Source: Pseudomonas chlororaphis subsp. aurantiaca
Lineage (GTDB): Bacteria; Pseudomonadota; Gammaproteobacteria; Pseudomonadales; Pseudomonadaceae
Assembly: GCF_013466605.1 (NCBI RefSeq)
Contig: NZ_CP059162.1
Coordinates: 3,782,001-3,846,000 of the forward strand
Length of the DNA stretch: 64,000 bases
Direction of reading: 5' to 3'
How positions within the stretch are numbered: position 1 is the first letter of the stretch; the number at the start of each line of letters is the position of its first letter. Under the pieces are notes generated by a model. The model was not told where the DNA came from and ran no database searches. It saw only the letters and a program-made list of their open reading frames with translations. Shown one piece after another: positions 37,335 to 46,462 of this stretch. The position numbers were made by a program, and so were the translations under genes.

Positions 37335-38300
37335 ATGAAACGGATCAGCGTGATCGTGCCGATGTACAACGAGGCGCGCCATATCGTGCGCACCCTGGAC
37401 AGCGTCAGCAGCGCCGCCGCCGTGGCGGGGCTCGAATGCGAGCTGATCGTGGTCGACAACGGCTCGCGCGACAACGGTCCGCGACTGGCCATGGACCAGG
37501 GCGCGCGGGTGCTGCATTACCCCGGGCTGTCCATCGGTGCCCTGCGCAATCGTGGCGCGGCCTGCGCGACCGGCGACTGGCTGGCCTTTCTCGATGCCGA
37601 CATCGAGGTGCCGCTGAACTGGCTGCTGCTGTGGAAATCCGCCGAGGCCAGCCAGCGCGCCGATGTCTTCGCCCTGGACTGCGACGCGCCGCGCAGCGCG
37701 CCCTGGTTCGCCCGTGCCTGGCAGCGCCGCAGCCTGTCCGGCAACCAGCAGGAACGCCTGCTGCAATGGCTGCCCACCCCCAACCTGTGCATGGCCCGGG
37801 TCTGGTTCAACCGCATCGGCGGTTTCGACGAGGGTCTGCGCACCGGCGAGGACAAGGATTTCGGCCTGCGCCTGAACCGCGCCGGCGCCCGGCAGCTGAG
37901 CCTGGCCACACCCGTGGTGCGGCACTGGGGCTTCGAGGGCAGCTGGCGCGAATGGAGCGGCAAGGAGTTCTGGCGCCAGAGCAGTCATGTGCAGTTGCTG
38001 CGCAATGGCGGGCTGAGCCCGCGGCTGCTGCGCTTCCCCCTGCTGTGCCTGGCCACCGCCCTGCTCAGCCTGCTGGCCGTGCTCTGCCTGCTCGGCGGGC
38101 AATGGCCGGCGGCCCTGCTGGCCCTGCTCGGCAGTGCCCTGGCGCCCCTGGGCCTGGCCCTGCGCCAGAGCTACCGGCACCGCGACCCGCTGTTTTTCCT
38201 GCAACTCTGGCTGCTGCACTGGCTGCGCCTGCACCTGGGCGCCGGTGCTCTGCTGCAGGGCCTTTTCAACCGTACTGCCGTGAGGCCCGATCGTGGCTAA
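37335..38300 (+). CDS. GT2-family glycosyltransferase with membrane tail
   Basis: The 321-residue protein has an N-terminal GT-A domain: ISVIVPMYNEARHI, VDNGSRDNG, the DXD in FLDADIEVPLNW, and GEDKDFGLRL for the acceptor/base site. It ends in two or three hydrophobic helices (about 235-310). It should extend the repeat unit at the membrane. ATG 37335 follows AAGGAAAG at 37321-37328. Its end overlaps the next gene by eight bases. Confidence 0.88.
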   Translation: MKRISVIVPMYNEARHIVRTLDSVSSAAAVAGLECELIVVDNGSRDNGPRLAMDQGARVLHYPGLSIGALRNRGAACATGDWLAFLDADIEVPLNWLLLWKSAEASQRADVFALDCDAPRSAPWFARAWQRRSLSGNQQERLLQWLPTPNLCMARVWFNRIGGFDEGLRTGEDKDFGLRLNRAGARQLSLATPVVRHWGFEGSWREWSGKEFWRQSSHVQLLRNGGLSPRLLRFPLLCLATALLSLLAVLCLLGGQWPAALLALLGSALAPLGLALRQSYRHRDPLFFLQLWLLHWLRLHLGAGALLQGLFNRTAVRPDRG

Positions 38301-39429
38301 GACACTCTTCTGGTTATGCCTGCTGTTGCCGGTCTACGCCTGGGTCGGTTACCCGCTGATCCTGGCACTGATCAGCCTGTTTATCCGCAAGCCCCGGGTC
38401 GAACCGGGGCCGCCCTTGTCGGTCAGCGTGATCATTGCCGCGCACAACGAAAGCCGGCACATCGAGCACAAGCTGCGCACCCTGCTGGCCCAGGACTACC
38501 CGGCCAGCGACCTGCAGATCATCCTCGCCAGCGACGGCTCGACCGACGCCACCGTGGCCACCGCGCTGGCGATCCACGACCAGCGGGTGCTGGTGCTCGA
38601 CCTGCCGCGAGTAGGCAAGGCCGGAGCGCTGAACGCCGCGGTGGAACTGGCGCGCAACGAGATCCTGGTGTTCACCGACGCCGACAACCAATGGTCCGGC
38701 GACACCCTCGGCAAGCTGCTCGCCCCCTTCGCCGATCCGGAAGTCGGCGCCTGCGGCGGGCATATGATCATCCCCACTCCCGGCCACGCCCTGAGCCTGG
38801 GCGACAGCCTGTACCGGCACTACGAAGCCTGGCTGCGCGAGGCGGAAAACCGCACCGGCTGCATGGTCTCGGCCGACGGCGCGCTGCTGGCCCTGCGCCG
38901 CGAGCTGTTCGAGCGGGTTCCGGCGGAGGTCAACGACGACTTCTTTATCAGCACCTGCGCGCCGGTGGCCGGCAAACGCATCGTCTACGTCGAGGAGGCC
39001 CAGGTGCTGGACCAGGGCGTCGATGAAGTCGGCAAGCAATACCGCCGGCGCCTGCGGGTCACGGTCGGCGGCTTGCAGAGCCTGGCCCAGCGCCGTGGCC
39101 TGATGAATCCCTGGCGCCACGGCTTCTACGCGATCGCACTGATCAGCCACAAACTGATCCGACGCCTGGCGCCGGTGCTGTTGATCCCGCTGCTGCTCAG
39201 CAACCTGTGGCTGTGGAACGCCGGGGCCTTCTACAGCCTGTGCCTGATCGCCCAGCTGTGCGGTTATGGCGCCGGCATTCTTGGCCTGCTCGATCAACGC
39301 GGGCGTTTGCCCAAACCCTTTCGCCTGGCCGGTTTCGTCCTGGTGACCCTGGCCGGCATGAGCATGGGCCTCTGGCAATTTCTCCGCGGGCAGCGCTACA
39401 GCCTGTGGAACCCGCAGCAGAACCGCTGA
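38293..39429 (+). CDS. GT2-family processive-type glycosyltransferase
   Basis: The 378-residue protein starts with a membrane helix, then a GT-A domain with VSVIIAAHNESRHI, LASDGSTDATV, FTDADNQWSGD and DDFFISTCAPVAG, and ends in four hydrophobic segments. This is the layout of BcsA/HAS/IcaA-like or WcaA-like membrane glycosyltransferases, though QxxRW is replaced by KQYRRRLRV. The GTG start at 38293 overlaps the upstream gene. Together with the GT4 and GT2 genes it gives a repeat unit of about four sugars. Confidence 0.86.
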   Translation: MAKTLFWLCLLLPVYAWVGYPLILALISLFIRKPRVEPGPPLSVSVIIAAHNESRHIEHKLRTLLAQDYPASDLQIILASDGSTDATVATALAIHDQRVLVLDLPRVGKAGALNAAVELARNEILVFTDADNQWSGDTLGKLLAPFADPEVGACGGHMIIPTPGHALSLGDSLYRHYEAWLREAENRTGCMVSADGALLALRRELFERVPAEVNDDFFISTCAPVAGKRIVYVEEAQVLDQGVDEVGKQYRRRLRVTVGGLQSLAQRRGLMNPWRHGFYAIALISHKLIRRLAPVLLIPLLLSNLWLWNAGAFYSLCLIAQLCGYGAGILGLLDQRGRLPKPFRLAGFVLVTLAGMSMGLWQFLRGQRYSLWNPQQNR

Positions 39430-39430
39430 C

Positions 39431-40429
39431 ATGAAGCTCAAACAACACTTCAAGCGCCTGGCCGGCACTGCCTACCTCAATAGCTTCGGGCGCACGCGCC
39501 TGAGCGAGGCTGGCGTGGTACTGATGCTGCACCGGGTGCTGGCGGACGAGCACGCGGCGAACCTGCCCCATCGCGGGCCGCTGTGTGTCGGCCATAGCAG
39601 CTTCGAGCACCTGCTGCGCTGGCTGCGCCGGCATTTCGACTGCGTGCCGCTGGAGCACCTGCTGCTGTACCCCGGCGGCGATCGCCCACGGCTGGCCCTG
39701 ACCTTCGACGACGGCTGGCGCGACAACGCCGAGCAGGCCTATCCACTGCTGGAACGCCATGAAGTGCCGGCGAGCATCTTTCTCTCCACCGACTTTATCG
39801 GCACCGGCAAGGCGTTCTGGTGGGAAGCCCTAGGCGAGACCCTGTGGCGCCAACCCGAGAGCATCGCCGGCCGGCAATTGCAGGAGCAACTGCGGGTGCT
39901 GGGCGTGGTGCTGCCGGCCAGCCTCAGGCAGCCGGGTACTGGCGAGGCCCGCAGCCGTGACCTCGGGCTGTTGTTGCAACGCCTGAAAACCCTGGCCCCG
40001 GACAGCCTGCAATTGCTGGCCGACAGTTGCCCGCGGGACGCCGCGCCCCATAGCCTGGACTGGAGCCAGGTCAAGCGCCTGGAACGCTCCGGGCTGGTGC
40101 GCTTCGGACCCCATGGGGCCAGCCACGGCATCCTCACCCAATTCGACAACGCGGCCCTGAAGGACGATCTGGCACGCTCCCACGCCTGCGTGCAACACCA
40201 TTGCGCCGCGCCGCTGCCAATCTATTGCTACCCCAATGGCGACCATGACCCGACCGTGCGCCAGGCCGTCGCCGACCTTGGCTACCGTTATGCCCTGGGC
40301 ACCGCCCCGGGGCTGATCGAATCCTCGCGCAACGAGCCCCTGGCCCTGCCGCGCATCGACGTCAGCCAGGCCAGCGCCCGCCGTCCGTCACTGCTGGCCT
40401 GGCGTGTGTTGAAAGGGGCGCGGGCATGA
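39431..40429 (+). CDS. Polysaccharide deacetylase (NodB-type) family protein
   Basis: The 332-residue protein has the NodB fold start VVLMLHRVLAD, the metal/base motif ALTFDDGWRDNAEQAY (the two Asp of TFDDG), and a late ICYPNGDHD. The second motif, STDFIGTGKAFWW, lacks the usual H-x3-H zinc pair, as in many EPS-locus members, so catalysis may differ or be absent. No signal peptide is evident, suggesting cytoplasmic action on a lipid-linked acetamido sugar. It starts two bases after the previous stop. Confidence 0.83.
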   Translation: MKLKQHFKRLAGTAYLNSFGRTRLSEAGVVLMLHRVLADEHAANLPHRGPLCVGHSSFEHLLRWLRRHFDCVPLEHLLLYPGGDRPRLALTFDDGWRDNAEQAYPLLERHEVPASIFLSTDFIGTGKAFWWEALGETLWRQPESIAGRQLQEQLRVLGVVLPASLRQPGTGEARSRDLGLLLQRLKTLAPDSLQLLADSCPRDAAPHSLDWSQVKRLERSGLVRFGPHGASHGILTQFDNAALKDDLARSHACVQHHCAAPLPIYCYPNGDHDPTVRQAVADLGYRYALGTAPGLIESSRNEPLALPRIDVSQASARRPSLLAWRVLKGARA

Positions 40430-41736
40430 AGCGCAACGGCTATGTCTGGCACCTGCTGCTGAGCATGGGCACGCGGCTGGCGATGATCGCCATTCGCCTG
40501 TTGCGCAACGTGCTGCTGGCGCGCCTGCTGGGCCCGGCGGATCGCGGCCTGTTCGCCCTGCTCAGCGCCCTGCCCGACCTGATCGCCGCCCTCACCAGCG
40601 GCGGCCTGAACACCGCGGTGGGTTATGAAGCGGCGCGCCAGCGACCGATGGGCCTGCTGCTGACCCAGATCCTTATCTATGGCTGCCTGCTGGCCGGGAC
40701 GTTGACCGTGATCGGCCTGCTGCTGATGAACAGCCTGGGCCAGGACTGGTCGATCACCACCCAGCTCGGCCCCTTCGCCTGGTTGTTGTTGCTGGCGGTC
40801 CCGCTGACCGTACTCAAGAGCGGCCTGCTGACCCTGCACAACGCTGACGGTCGGGTCGGCGCGTTCAATGGCCTGCGCCTGCTGGAATCCCTGGTGCCCT
40901 TGCTGCTGTTTGTCGTGCTCTGGTGGCTGTGGCGCGACCAGGCCCTGTCGGCGGCGCTGGCCGGCTGGCTCGGCGGCACGCTGCTGGTGGTGCTGGCGGG
41001 CTGGTACTGGCTGAGGCGTTATCACCGGTTGCGGCTGCGCTGGCAGCCGGGCGAGCAAGGCAAGCTGCTGCGCTACAGCGCCCAGAGCCACCCCGGCGTG
41101 CTTTCGCAGCAATTGATGCTGCGCTGCGACTACCTGTTTATCGGCGCCCTGCTCGACCCGGTCGCGCTGGGCCTGTACGCCATGGCCAGCGCCGCCGCGG
41201 AACTGCTGCTGATCATTCCCGAGGCGGTGACCACGCCACTGATGAAGCGCCTGCTGCAACAGGGCGCAGGCATCGAACGCCTGACCCCGCTGGCCCTGCG
41301 CATCACCGCCACGGTAATGCTCGGCGCCTGCCTGGGCATGGCGCTGGTCGGCCACTGGCTGATCGTCAGCCTGTTCGGCGAGGCCTACGGCCCGGCCTAT
41401 CCGGCCCTGCTGGCGTTGCTGCCGGGGCTGTTCGGCCTGTGCTACGCGAGCATCCTGCGCCTGGACCTGCTGGGCAAGCAGCGTCCCGGCGCGCTGTCGT
41501 GGCTGCTGGGCGGCGGCGCGCTGCTCAACCTGCTGCTCAACGCGGTGTTGATCCCGACCCTGGGCATAGTCGGCGCCGGCCTGGCCTCGTCCCTGGCCTA
41601 TCTGGCGGTGAGCCTGGCGATGCTGGTGATGTACTGCCGCCTGAGCGGCGTGGCCTGGTACCGCACCCTGCTCCTGCTGCCCGAAGACCTGATGCAGTTG
41701 CGCGCGCTGCTGCGCCCTCGGGAGGCGGCATGCTGA
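40426..41736 (+). CDS. Wzx-type oligosaccharide flippase
   Basis: The 436-residue protein has about 12 membrane helices and the Polysacc_synt/MATE-like pattern, with LLRNVLLARLLGPADRGLFA near the N-terminus and LLRYSAQSHPGVLSQQLMLRCDYLFIG in the middle. It should flip the lipid-linked repeat unit to the periplasm for the Wzy-like polymerase. ATGA overlap with the deacetylase gene fixes the start. Its last seven bases overlap the next gene. Confidence 0.88.
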   Translation: MKRNGYVWHLLLSMGTRLAMIAIRLLRNVLLARLLGPADRGLFALLSALPDLIAALTSGGLNTAVGYEAARQRPMGLLLTQILIYGCLLAGTLTVIGLLLMNSLGQDWSITTQLGPFAWLLLLAVPLTVLKSGLLTLHNADGRVGAFNGLRLLESLVPLLLFVVLWWLWRDQALSAALAGWLGGTLLVVLAGWYWLRRYHRLRLRWQPGEQGKLLRYSAQSHPGVLSQQLMLRCDYLFIGALLDPVALGLYAMASAAAELLLIIPEAVTTPLMKRLLQQGAGIERLTPLALRITATVMLGACLGMALVGHWLIVSLFGEAYGPAYPALLALLPGLFGLCYASILRLDLLGKQRPGALSWLLGGGALLNLLLNAVLIPTLGIVGAGLASSLAYLAVSLAMLVMYCRLSGVAWYRTLLLLPEDLMQLRALLRPREAAC

Positions 41737-43664
41737 AAACCGCTCTCTACCCGCTCCTGGCCCTGCTCAGCCTGGCCCCGGGCGCCCACGCCGACTCCAT
41801 GCAGTGGTCGAGCATCCGCGACGGCAGCCTGTACCTGCGCGTCGTCCAGCCGGACCGGCTGAAGATCGGCTGGAGCCCGGCCTGGCAGAGCGACGCCAAT
41901 CGCGAGCAGCTGTACCTGCTGCAGCCCGGTGGCCAATTGTTCAAGCAACTGGAGATCCGCGCCGACCAGGCCTATGGCGAACAGGACATCGAGCTGCCAG
42001 CGGCCGCGGGCGACTACCGCCTGCAGATTCCCGGCTACAGCTTTCGCGGGTTCAGGGTCAGCCACCGCGGCAGCACGGCGGCGCAATTCGAGCCGACCAA
42101 GGTGCATTTCAGCGCCGAAGTGCACAGCGGCGCCGAGCTGTTCTTCCGGGTCGCGGCCGGCGAGCAGGCGATACTGGCCGGCAAGTATTACGGCGGCGTC
42201 AGCGTATTGCAGGCCAGCCGCCTGAGCGATGGCGCCAAGGTCCGCCTGGAGCTGAAAGAACACCCGGCCTACGGGCAATTCGATCAGGTGGCGCTGCCGT
42301 CGGCCGAGCGTGACGAAGTCTGGCGCCTGGCCCTGGGCGGCTCCGGCAAGGCGGCGTTCTGGCTGGACGGCACGGCCAATCTGTTTGCCCAGGAGGTCCA
42401 GCAACTGCACCCGCTGGACCCGCCCCGGGGCGAGGCACGCCTGCGACTGCAACCCCAGATACTCGGGGCCACGCCGCGCCTGGGCATCGCCCTGCCCTAT
42501 GCCCAGCCGCCGCAGTCCACCTTCGGCCTGTTGCAGGCGATTGGCGCCCGCGCGGCCAACTTATACAGCTTCGTCGATGTGATCGAGCAGGAGCCCGAGC
42601 GGGAAATCGGCTTTCGCCGGCTGTACCGCGAGCGCTTCGGGATCGACCGCGACATCACCCTGCTGGCCGGCACCGGGCGCCGCGCCGTGCTCGCGGCGCA
42701 CGCCCAGAGTTTCGCCGGCCTCGACGCCTGGCTGGCCGACAGCGTGCGCCTGGCCGGCAACGGCCTGCATTACCTGGCTTTCGCCGACGAGCCCAACCTC
42801 AACTACCCGGACTACAGCAGCTACGCCCTGTACTTCGAGCAGATGCTGGCCCGGGCCAAGGCCAATCCCGAGGCCCGCGCGGCCGGGGTGCGGATCGCCA
42901 TGCCGGCCAGTTCGCGGCTGCTCGACGGGCCGTTCCGGGTCGGCGCCGGGCAACGCCGCGGCATCGACTGGGCGCGCAAGCTGCTGGAGCGGCACGGCGA
43001 GGACATCGATGCCCTGGCCTGGCACGAATGGATGGTCCGCGACCTGCTCGCCACCCGCCGCTACCGCGACAGCGTGCGCGCCGCCGCCGAGCTGGTGGGC
43101 CTGGATGCCGCGGGCCGGCCGCGCAAGGCCCTGCTGCTGAGCCAGACCAATATCTCCAGCGGCCGCGATCTGAGCCCCTACCAGCAGGACACCCATTACG
43201 CCGGCCTGTGGTGGGCCTCGGTGGTGATCAACGCCTCGGCGGACGGCCTGCTGGACATGCTCAACTGGTTCCAGGCCGCCGACGAGCCGGACTACCCCAA
43301 GGGCATGCTCGCGCAACGCAGCGCCAACCAGTTCAGCCTCAAGCCGGTGGCCGTGGCCCAGCAGTTCATTGCCCGGCACTGGCTGGCCCATGTGCAGGCC
43401 CTGGACAACCCGGCGTTCGAGGTCGATGCCCTGGCCATGAGCGAGGCCGGTCGCCACAGCCTGCTGGGGGTGAACAAGGCGTCGCGGGTGCAGGCGGTGA
43501 GTCTCGACGGCCCCGGCGACCTGTGCCAGGCCGCGCCGCTCAAGCTGAGCCTGCTCGGCCCCGACGACCAGCCTCGCGACGCGACCGTTGAATGCCGCGA
43601 TGGCCGGGTGCACTTCGAACTGCCCGGCGAAACCCTGTTTGCCCTGACCTGGAAAGCCTTATGA
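41730..43664 (+). CDS. Secreted glycoside-hydrolase-like protein of the EPS locus
   Basis: The 644-residue protein has a signal peptide (1-21, ending GAHA), a beta-rich N-terminal region to about 240, a TIM-barrel-like part (about 250-560) and a short beta domain at the end. FADEPNLNYPDYSSY contains Glu354 in a DEPN context similar to the NEP acid/base of clan-A hydrolases, and Glu433 in AWHEWMVRD is a candidate nucleophile. Many EPS loci encode such a hydrolase (PslG, AlgL and BcsZ are functional parallels). The family was not recognised with certainty. ATG 41730 follows GGAGG at 41721-41725. Confidence 0.65.
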   Translation: MLKTALYPLLALLSLAPGAHADSMQWSSIRDGSLYLRVVQPDRLKIGWSPAWQSDANREQLYLLQPGGQLFKQLEIRADQAYGEQDIELPAAAGDYRLQIPGYSFRGFRVSHRGSTAAQFEPTKVHFSAEVHSGAELFFRVAAGEQAILAGKYYGGVSVLQASRLSDGAKVRLELKEHPAYGQFDQVALPSAERDEVWRLALGGSGKAAFWLDGTANLFAQEVQQLHPLDPPRGEARLRLQPQILGATPRLGIALPYAQPPQSTFGLLQAIGARAANLYSFVDVIEQEPEREIGFRRLYRERFGIDRDITLLAGTGRRAVLAAHAQSFAGLDAWLADSVRLAGNGLHYLAFADEPNLNYPDYSSYALYFEQMLARAKANPEARAAGVRIAMPASSRLLDGPFRVGAGQRRGIDWARKLLERHGEDIDALAWHEWMVRDLLATRRYRDSVRAAAELVGLDAAGRPRKALLLSQTNISSGRDLSPYQQDTHYAGLWWASVVINASADGLLDMLNWFQAADEPDYPKGMLAQRSANQFSLKPVAVAQQFIARHWLAHVQALDNPAFEVDALAMSEAGRHSLLGVNKASRVQAVSLDGPGDLCQAAPLKLSLLGPDDQPRDATVECRDGRVHFELPGETLFALTWKAL

Positions 43665-44365
43665 GCCGATTGAGCGCATTGCTGGAAAAAATCCGTCGCA
43701 AGGGCCTGCGCGACAGCCTGCGGGTCCTGCGCGAGCGCTACTTCTATTACCACTGGGAACTGCTCAGCGTCGAACGCTCCCTGGCGCTGCCGGTGCCCTG
43801 TCCGGTCACCACGCGGCGCTGGCCCCAGGTGCCGATCGAGCGCGCGCTGCTGCCGGCCTTCGACAAGTACTTTTCCGCGCAGTTGCCGGCGATCCGCGGC
43901 CTGCTGGACAAGGGCTGTCGCGGCTACGCCCACCTCGACGCCAACGGCAACGTGATGCTGATGATCTGGATCAACGAGCGCGACTACTACGACGATCAGC
44001 TGTACCGCTGCTGGATCCGCATCCCGCCGGGCTGCATCTATCAGTTCGCCGGCGAGTGCGCCCTGCCTTACCGCGGCACCGGGGTGGTGGTGCTGGCGCA
44101 GAAACTGATCTGGGAGCACTACCGCGAACGCGGCTTCAAGACCACCCGGGCGGTGGTCAACGTGCGCAATGAGGCGGCGCTGAAGATGCACATGCGCATG
44201 GGTTTCACCGAGGTCGGCGAATCGATCCACGTCTATTGCCTGTTGCGCTGCCTGCATTTCCATCGGCGCGTGCCCTATCACCAGCCCCGCCTGCTGCACC
44301 TGCGCAAGTCGCGACCGACGGCACAAGCAGGCACCTCGACCGACACCGGTAGGGAGCCGCTGTGA
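43661..44365 (+). CDS. GNAT-like acetyltransferase of the EPS locus
   Basis: The 234-residue protein has a C-terminal GNAT-type core: CALPYRGTGVVVLAQKLIWE resembles the acetyl-CoA loop region and VNVRNEAALKMHMRMGFTEVG is the classic NxxAxxxYxxxGF strand. The N-terminal third is basic and helical. It probably acetylates or aminoacylates a sugar of the repeat unit. ATGA overlap couples it to the preceding gene and its end overlaps the next GTG. Confidence 0.72.
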   Translation: MSRLSALLEKIRRKGLRDSLRVLRERYFYYHWELLSVERSLALPVPCPVTTRRWPQVPIERALLPAFDKYFSAQLPAIRGLLDKGCRGYAHLDANGNVMLMIWINERDYYDDQLYRCWIRIPPGCIYQFAGECALPYRGTGVVVLAQKLIWEHYRERGFKTTRAVVNVRNEAALKMHMRMGFTEVGESIHVYCLLRCLHFHRRVPYHQPRLLHLRKSRPTAQAGTSTDTGREPL

Positions 44366-45492
44366 CAATCCGCTTCGCCTGGCGCACCAGCCTGCTGGAC
44401 CATGACTTTCCCGCTGCCGCTTTCGAGCAACTGCGCAACGCGGTCGAACTGGCCACGCCCTTCAATCGCCTGGTCTGGCTGCGCGGCGCCGAGCAGGCGC
44501 TGGACGCCGGGCAACGCCTGCGGGTGCTGCTGGGCTGGCACGGGGAACGGCTGGTGCTGTGCCTGCCGTTGCTCCATGGCCGCGAGCACAAGGCCGGCCT
44601 GCCGTTACAGGTGGTGCGCCACCTGGGCTTCCCCCTCAGCGACCGCCTGGCGCTGCTGGTGGCCGAGGACGCACTGCCGGCCATGCCCCGGGCACTGGAG
44701 GAAATCCGCCGTGAGCTGCCCCACGCCCTGCTGCAGTTAAGCGAACTGCTGGCGGCCGAACCCACCCTGGCGGGCTGGCGCGAACACAGTTGGTACAGCG
44801 CCTGCGCGATCAGTTGCCGGGCGCCGGAACACTTGATCATCGAAGCCGACCGCCAGGAAGCCCGGGACAAGAACCTGCGCTACGAGCTGCGCCGGGCGAA
44901 AAAACGCTGCGCCGAAATCGACGCCCGGGTGATCCGCGTCAGCCCCGATGGCGAGGGCATGGACGCGTTGCTGGACTTTATCGGCGCCGTGGAACAGGCC
45001 AGCTGGAAAGGCGCGGACGGCCTGGGGATCTTCTCCGGCGCCCAACGCCAGCAGTGGATGCGCAGCGCCCTGCGTGGGCTGGCCGCCGACGGCTGCGTGC
45101 GCGTGGTGCTGCTCGAACACCAGGGCCGCTGCATCAGTTATCGCCTGGGGCTGCTGGAGCGCGGGCGACTGTACGACTACAACATCGCCTTCCTGCCGGA
45201 CTACGCCAGCTTAGGCAGCGGCCGGCTGCTGCTCGACGAGTGGATTCGCTGGGGCCTCGACGAAGGCTGGCGGTGGGTCGATGCCTCGCGGGTCAGTCTC
45301 AGCCGCTCCAGCCATCAATTGCACGAACGCATGAGCGGCCAGGTCGAGCACCAACGCTGGAGCTTCTATTCGCGCCGCCCCGACGGCCTGCTGCTGGGCC
45401 TCGCCGATCGCCTCTGGCAGGCGCTCAAACCCCATATCAAAAACTGGCGCGAACGCCGTGCCGCCCGCCACCAGCAAGAGAGCCGACCTTGA
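44362..45492 (+). CDS. BioF2/FemAB-like acyltransferase (GNAT fold)
   Basis: The 376-residue protein matches the acetyltransf_6 (BioF2-like) type found in EPS and exosortase loci: DKNLRYELRRAKKRCAEI at about 172-190, a middle LLEHQGRCISYRLGLLERGRLYDYNIAFLPDYASLGSGRLLLDE and the late RWVDASR. The GTG at 44362 overlaps the previous stop (GTGA). Such enzymes transfer acyl or aminoacyl groups to sugars; the donor here is unknown. Confidence 0.78.
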   Translation: MTIRFAWRTSLLDHDFPAAAFEQLRNAVELATPFNRLVWLRGAEQALDAGQRLRVLLGWHGERLVLCLPLLHGREHKAGLPLQVVRHLGFPLSDRLALLVAEDALPAMPRALEEIRRELPHALLQLSELLAAEPTLAGWREHSWYSACAISCRAPEHLIIEADRQEARDKNLRYELRRAKKRCAEIDARVIRVSPDGEGMDALLDFIGAVEQASWKGADGLGIFSGAQRQQWMRSALRGLAADGCVRVVLLEHQGRCISYRLGLLERGRLYDYNIAFLPDYASLGSGRLLLDEWIRWGLDEGWRWVDASRVSLSRSSHQLHERMSGQVEHQRWSFYSRRPDGLLLGLADRLWQALKPHIKNWRERRAARHQQESRP

Positions 45493-46295
45493 GCGCTACT
45501 TTGAACAGCCGTTTGAACAGCACAACGACCGCGGCGAACCTGCCGGCGGTAATCGTCAACGCCGACGACTTCGGCCTCGACCCCGAGTACAACCAGCTGA
45601 CCCTGCGCGCCTTCGAGCGTGGGGTGATCAGCTCGGCGACCCTGATGGCCAATATGCCGGCCTTCGAGGACGCCTGCCGGCTGGCCCGCGAGAACAGTCT
45701 GCAAGGACGCATCGGCCTGCATTTCAACCTGACCTACGGCGAGCCGCTGAGCGTGCCGATCCGCAGCCAGCGGCGGTTCTGCAACAGCAGCGGCGAGTTC
45801 GACCTCAGGCTGCCGCGCTCGGTGCTGCACCTGCCCGCCAGCACTGTGGCCGCGGTCCGCGACGAACTCCAGGCGCAATGGCAGCGCTGCGTCGACCAGG
45901 GCCTGCGCCCGAGCCATATCGACTCCCATCAGCACGTGCACAACCTGTGGCCGATCGCCCCGATCGTCGCCCGCTTCGCCGCGCAACAGGGGGTGCCGGT
46001 GCGCCTGGCGCGCAATGTCGGAGGCAATATCGGCCTGGCCAAGCGTCTGTTCAAGAGCGCCCTGAACCGGCGCATCGTCCGTTTGAGCGGCGCCACGGTG
46101 GCCTTCGTCTGCACCCCGCGGGACCTGCTGCAAGGCTTGCGGCCAGCCGGTGCGCTGGAGGTGGTGGCCCACCCGACCCTGCTGGCCGACGGCGATTTCG
46201 GTGACGATTACCTGCCCGAGGGGCAGTCCCTGGACCGGTTGCTCCGGGAAACCCTGAGGGGCCATCGGCATATCGCCTACAGCCAGTTGCGCTGA
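45489..46295 (+). CDS. YdjC/ChbG-type carbohydrate deacetylase
   Basis: The 268-residue protein has the YdjC family metal site: VNADDFGL (Asp-Asp) near residue 23-30, LHFNLTYGEPL with a catalytic-region His near 78, and SHIDSHQHVHNLWPI with the metal-binding His pair at about 140-148. The family removes N-acetyl groups from chito-oligosaccharides and related sugars. TTG 45489 overlapping the TGA of the previous gene (TTGA) is the only start that keeps the whole domain. It is the last gene of the EPS locus. Confidence 0.83.
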   Translation: MSATLNSRLNSTTTAANLPAVIVNADDFGLDPEYNQLTLRAFERGVISSATLMANMPAFEDACRLARENSLQGRIGLHFNLTYGEPLSVPIRSQRRFCNSSGEFDLRLPRSVLHLPASTVAAVRDELQAQWQRCVDQGLRPSHIDSHQHVHNLWPIAPIVARFAAQQGVPVRLARNVGGNIGLAKRLFKSALNRRIVRLSGATVAFVCTPRDLLQGLRPAGALEVVAHPTLLADGDFGDDYLPEGQSLDRLLRETLRGHRHIAYSQLR

Positions 46296-46462
46296 TACCC
46301 GTAGGGCGTTAGCCGGATCGGTTGTCAGGCCTAAGGGATAGTTGGCGCGGACATTTCTGAATGTTCCAGGGGGGCGGATGGCGGCGGCCGACCCTGCTTG
46401 AATCGACTGGCTTATTGCTGCACCATCCGCCCCCTGCTTATTCAATGGATGGATTTCACGGC

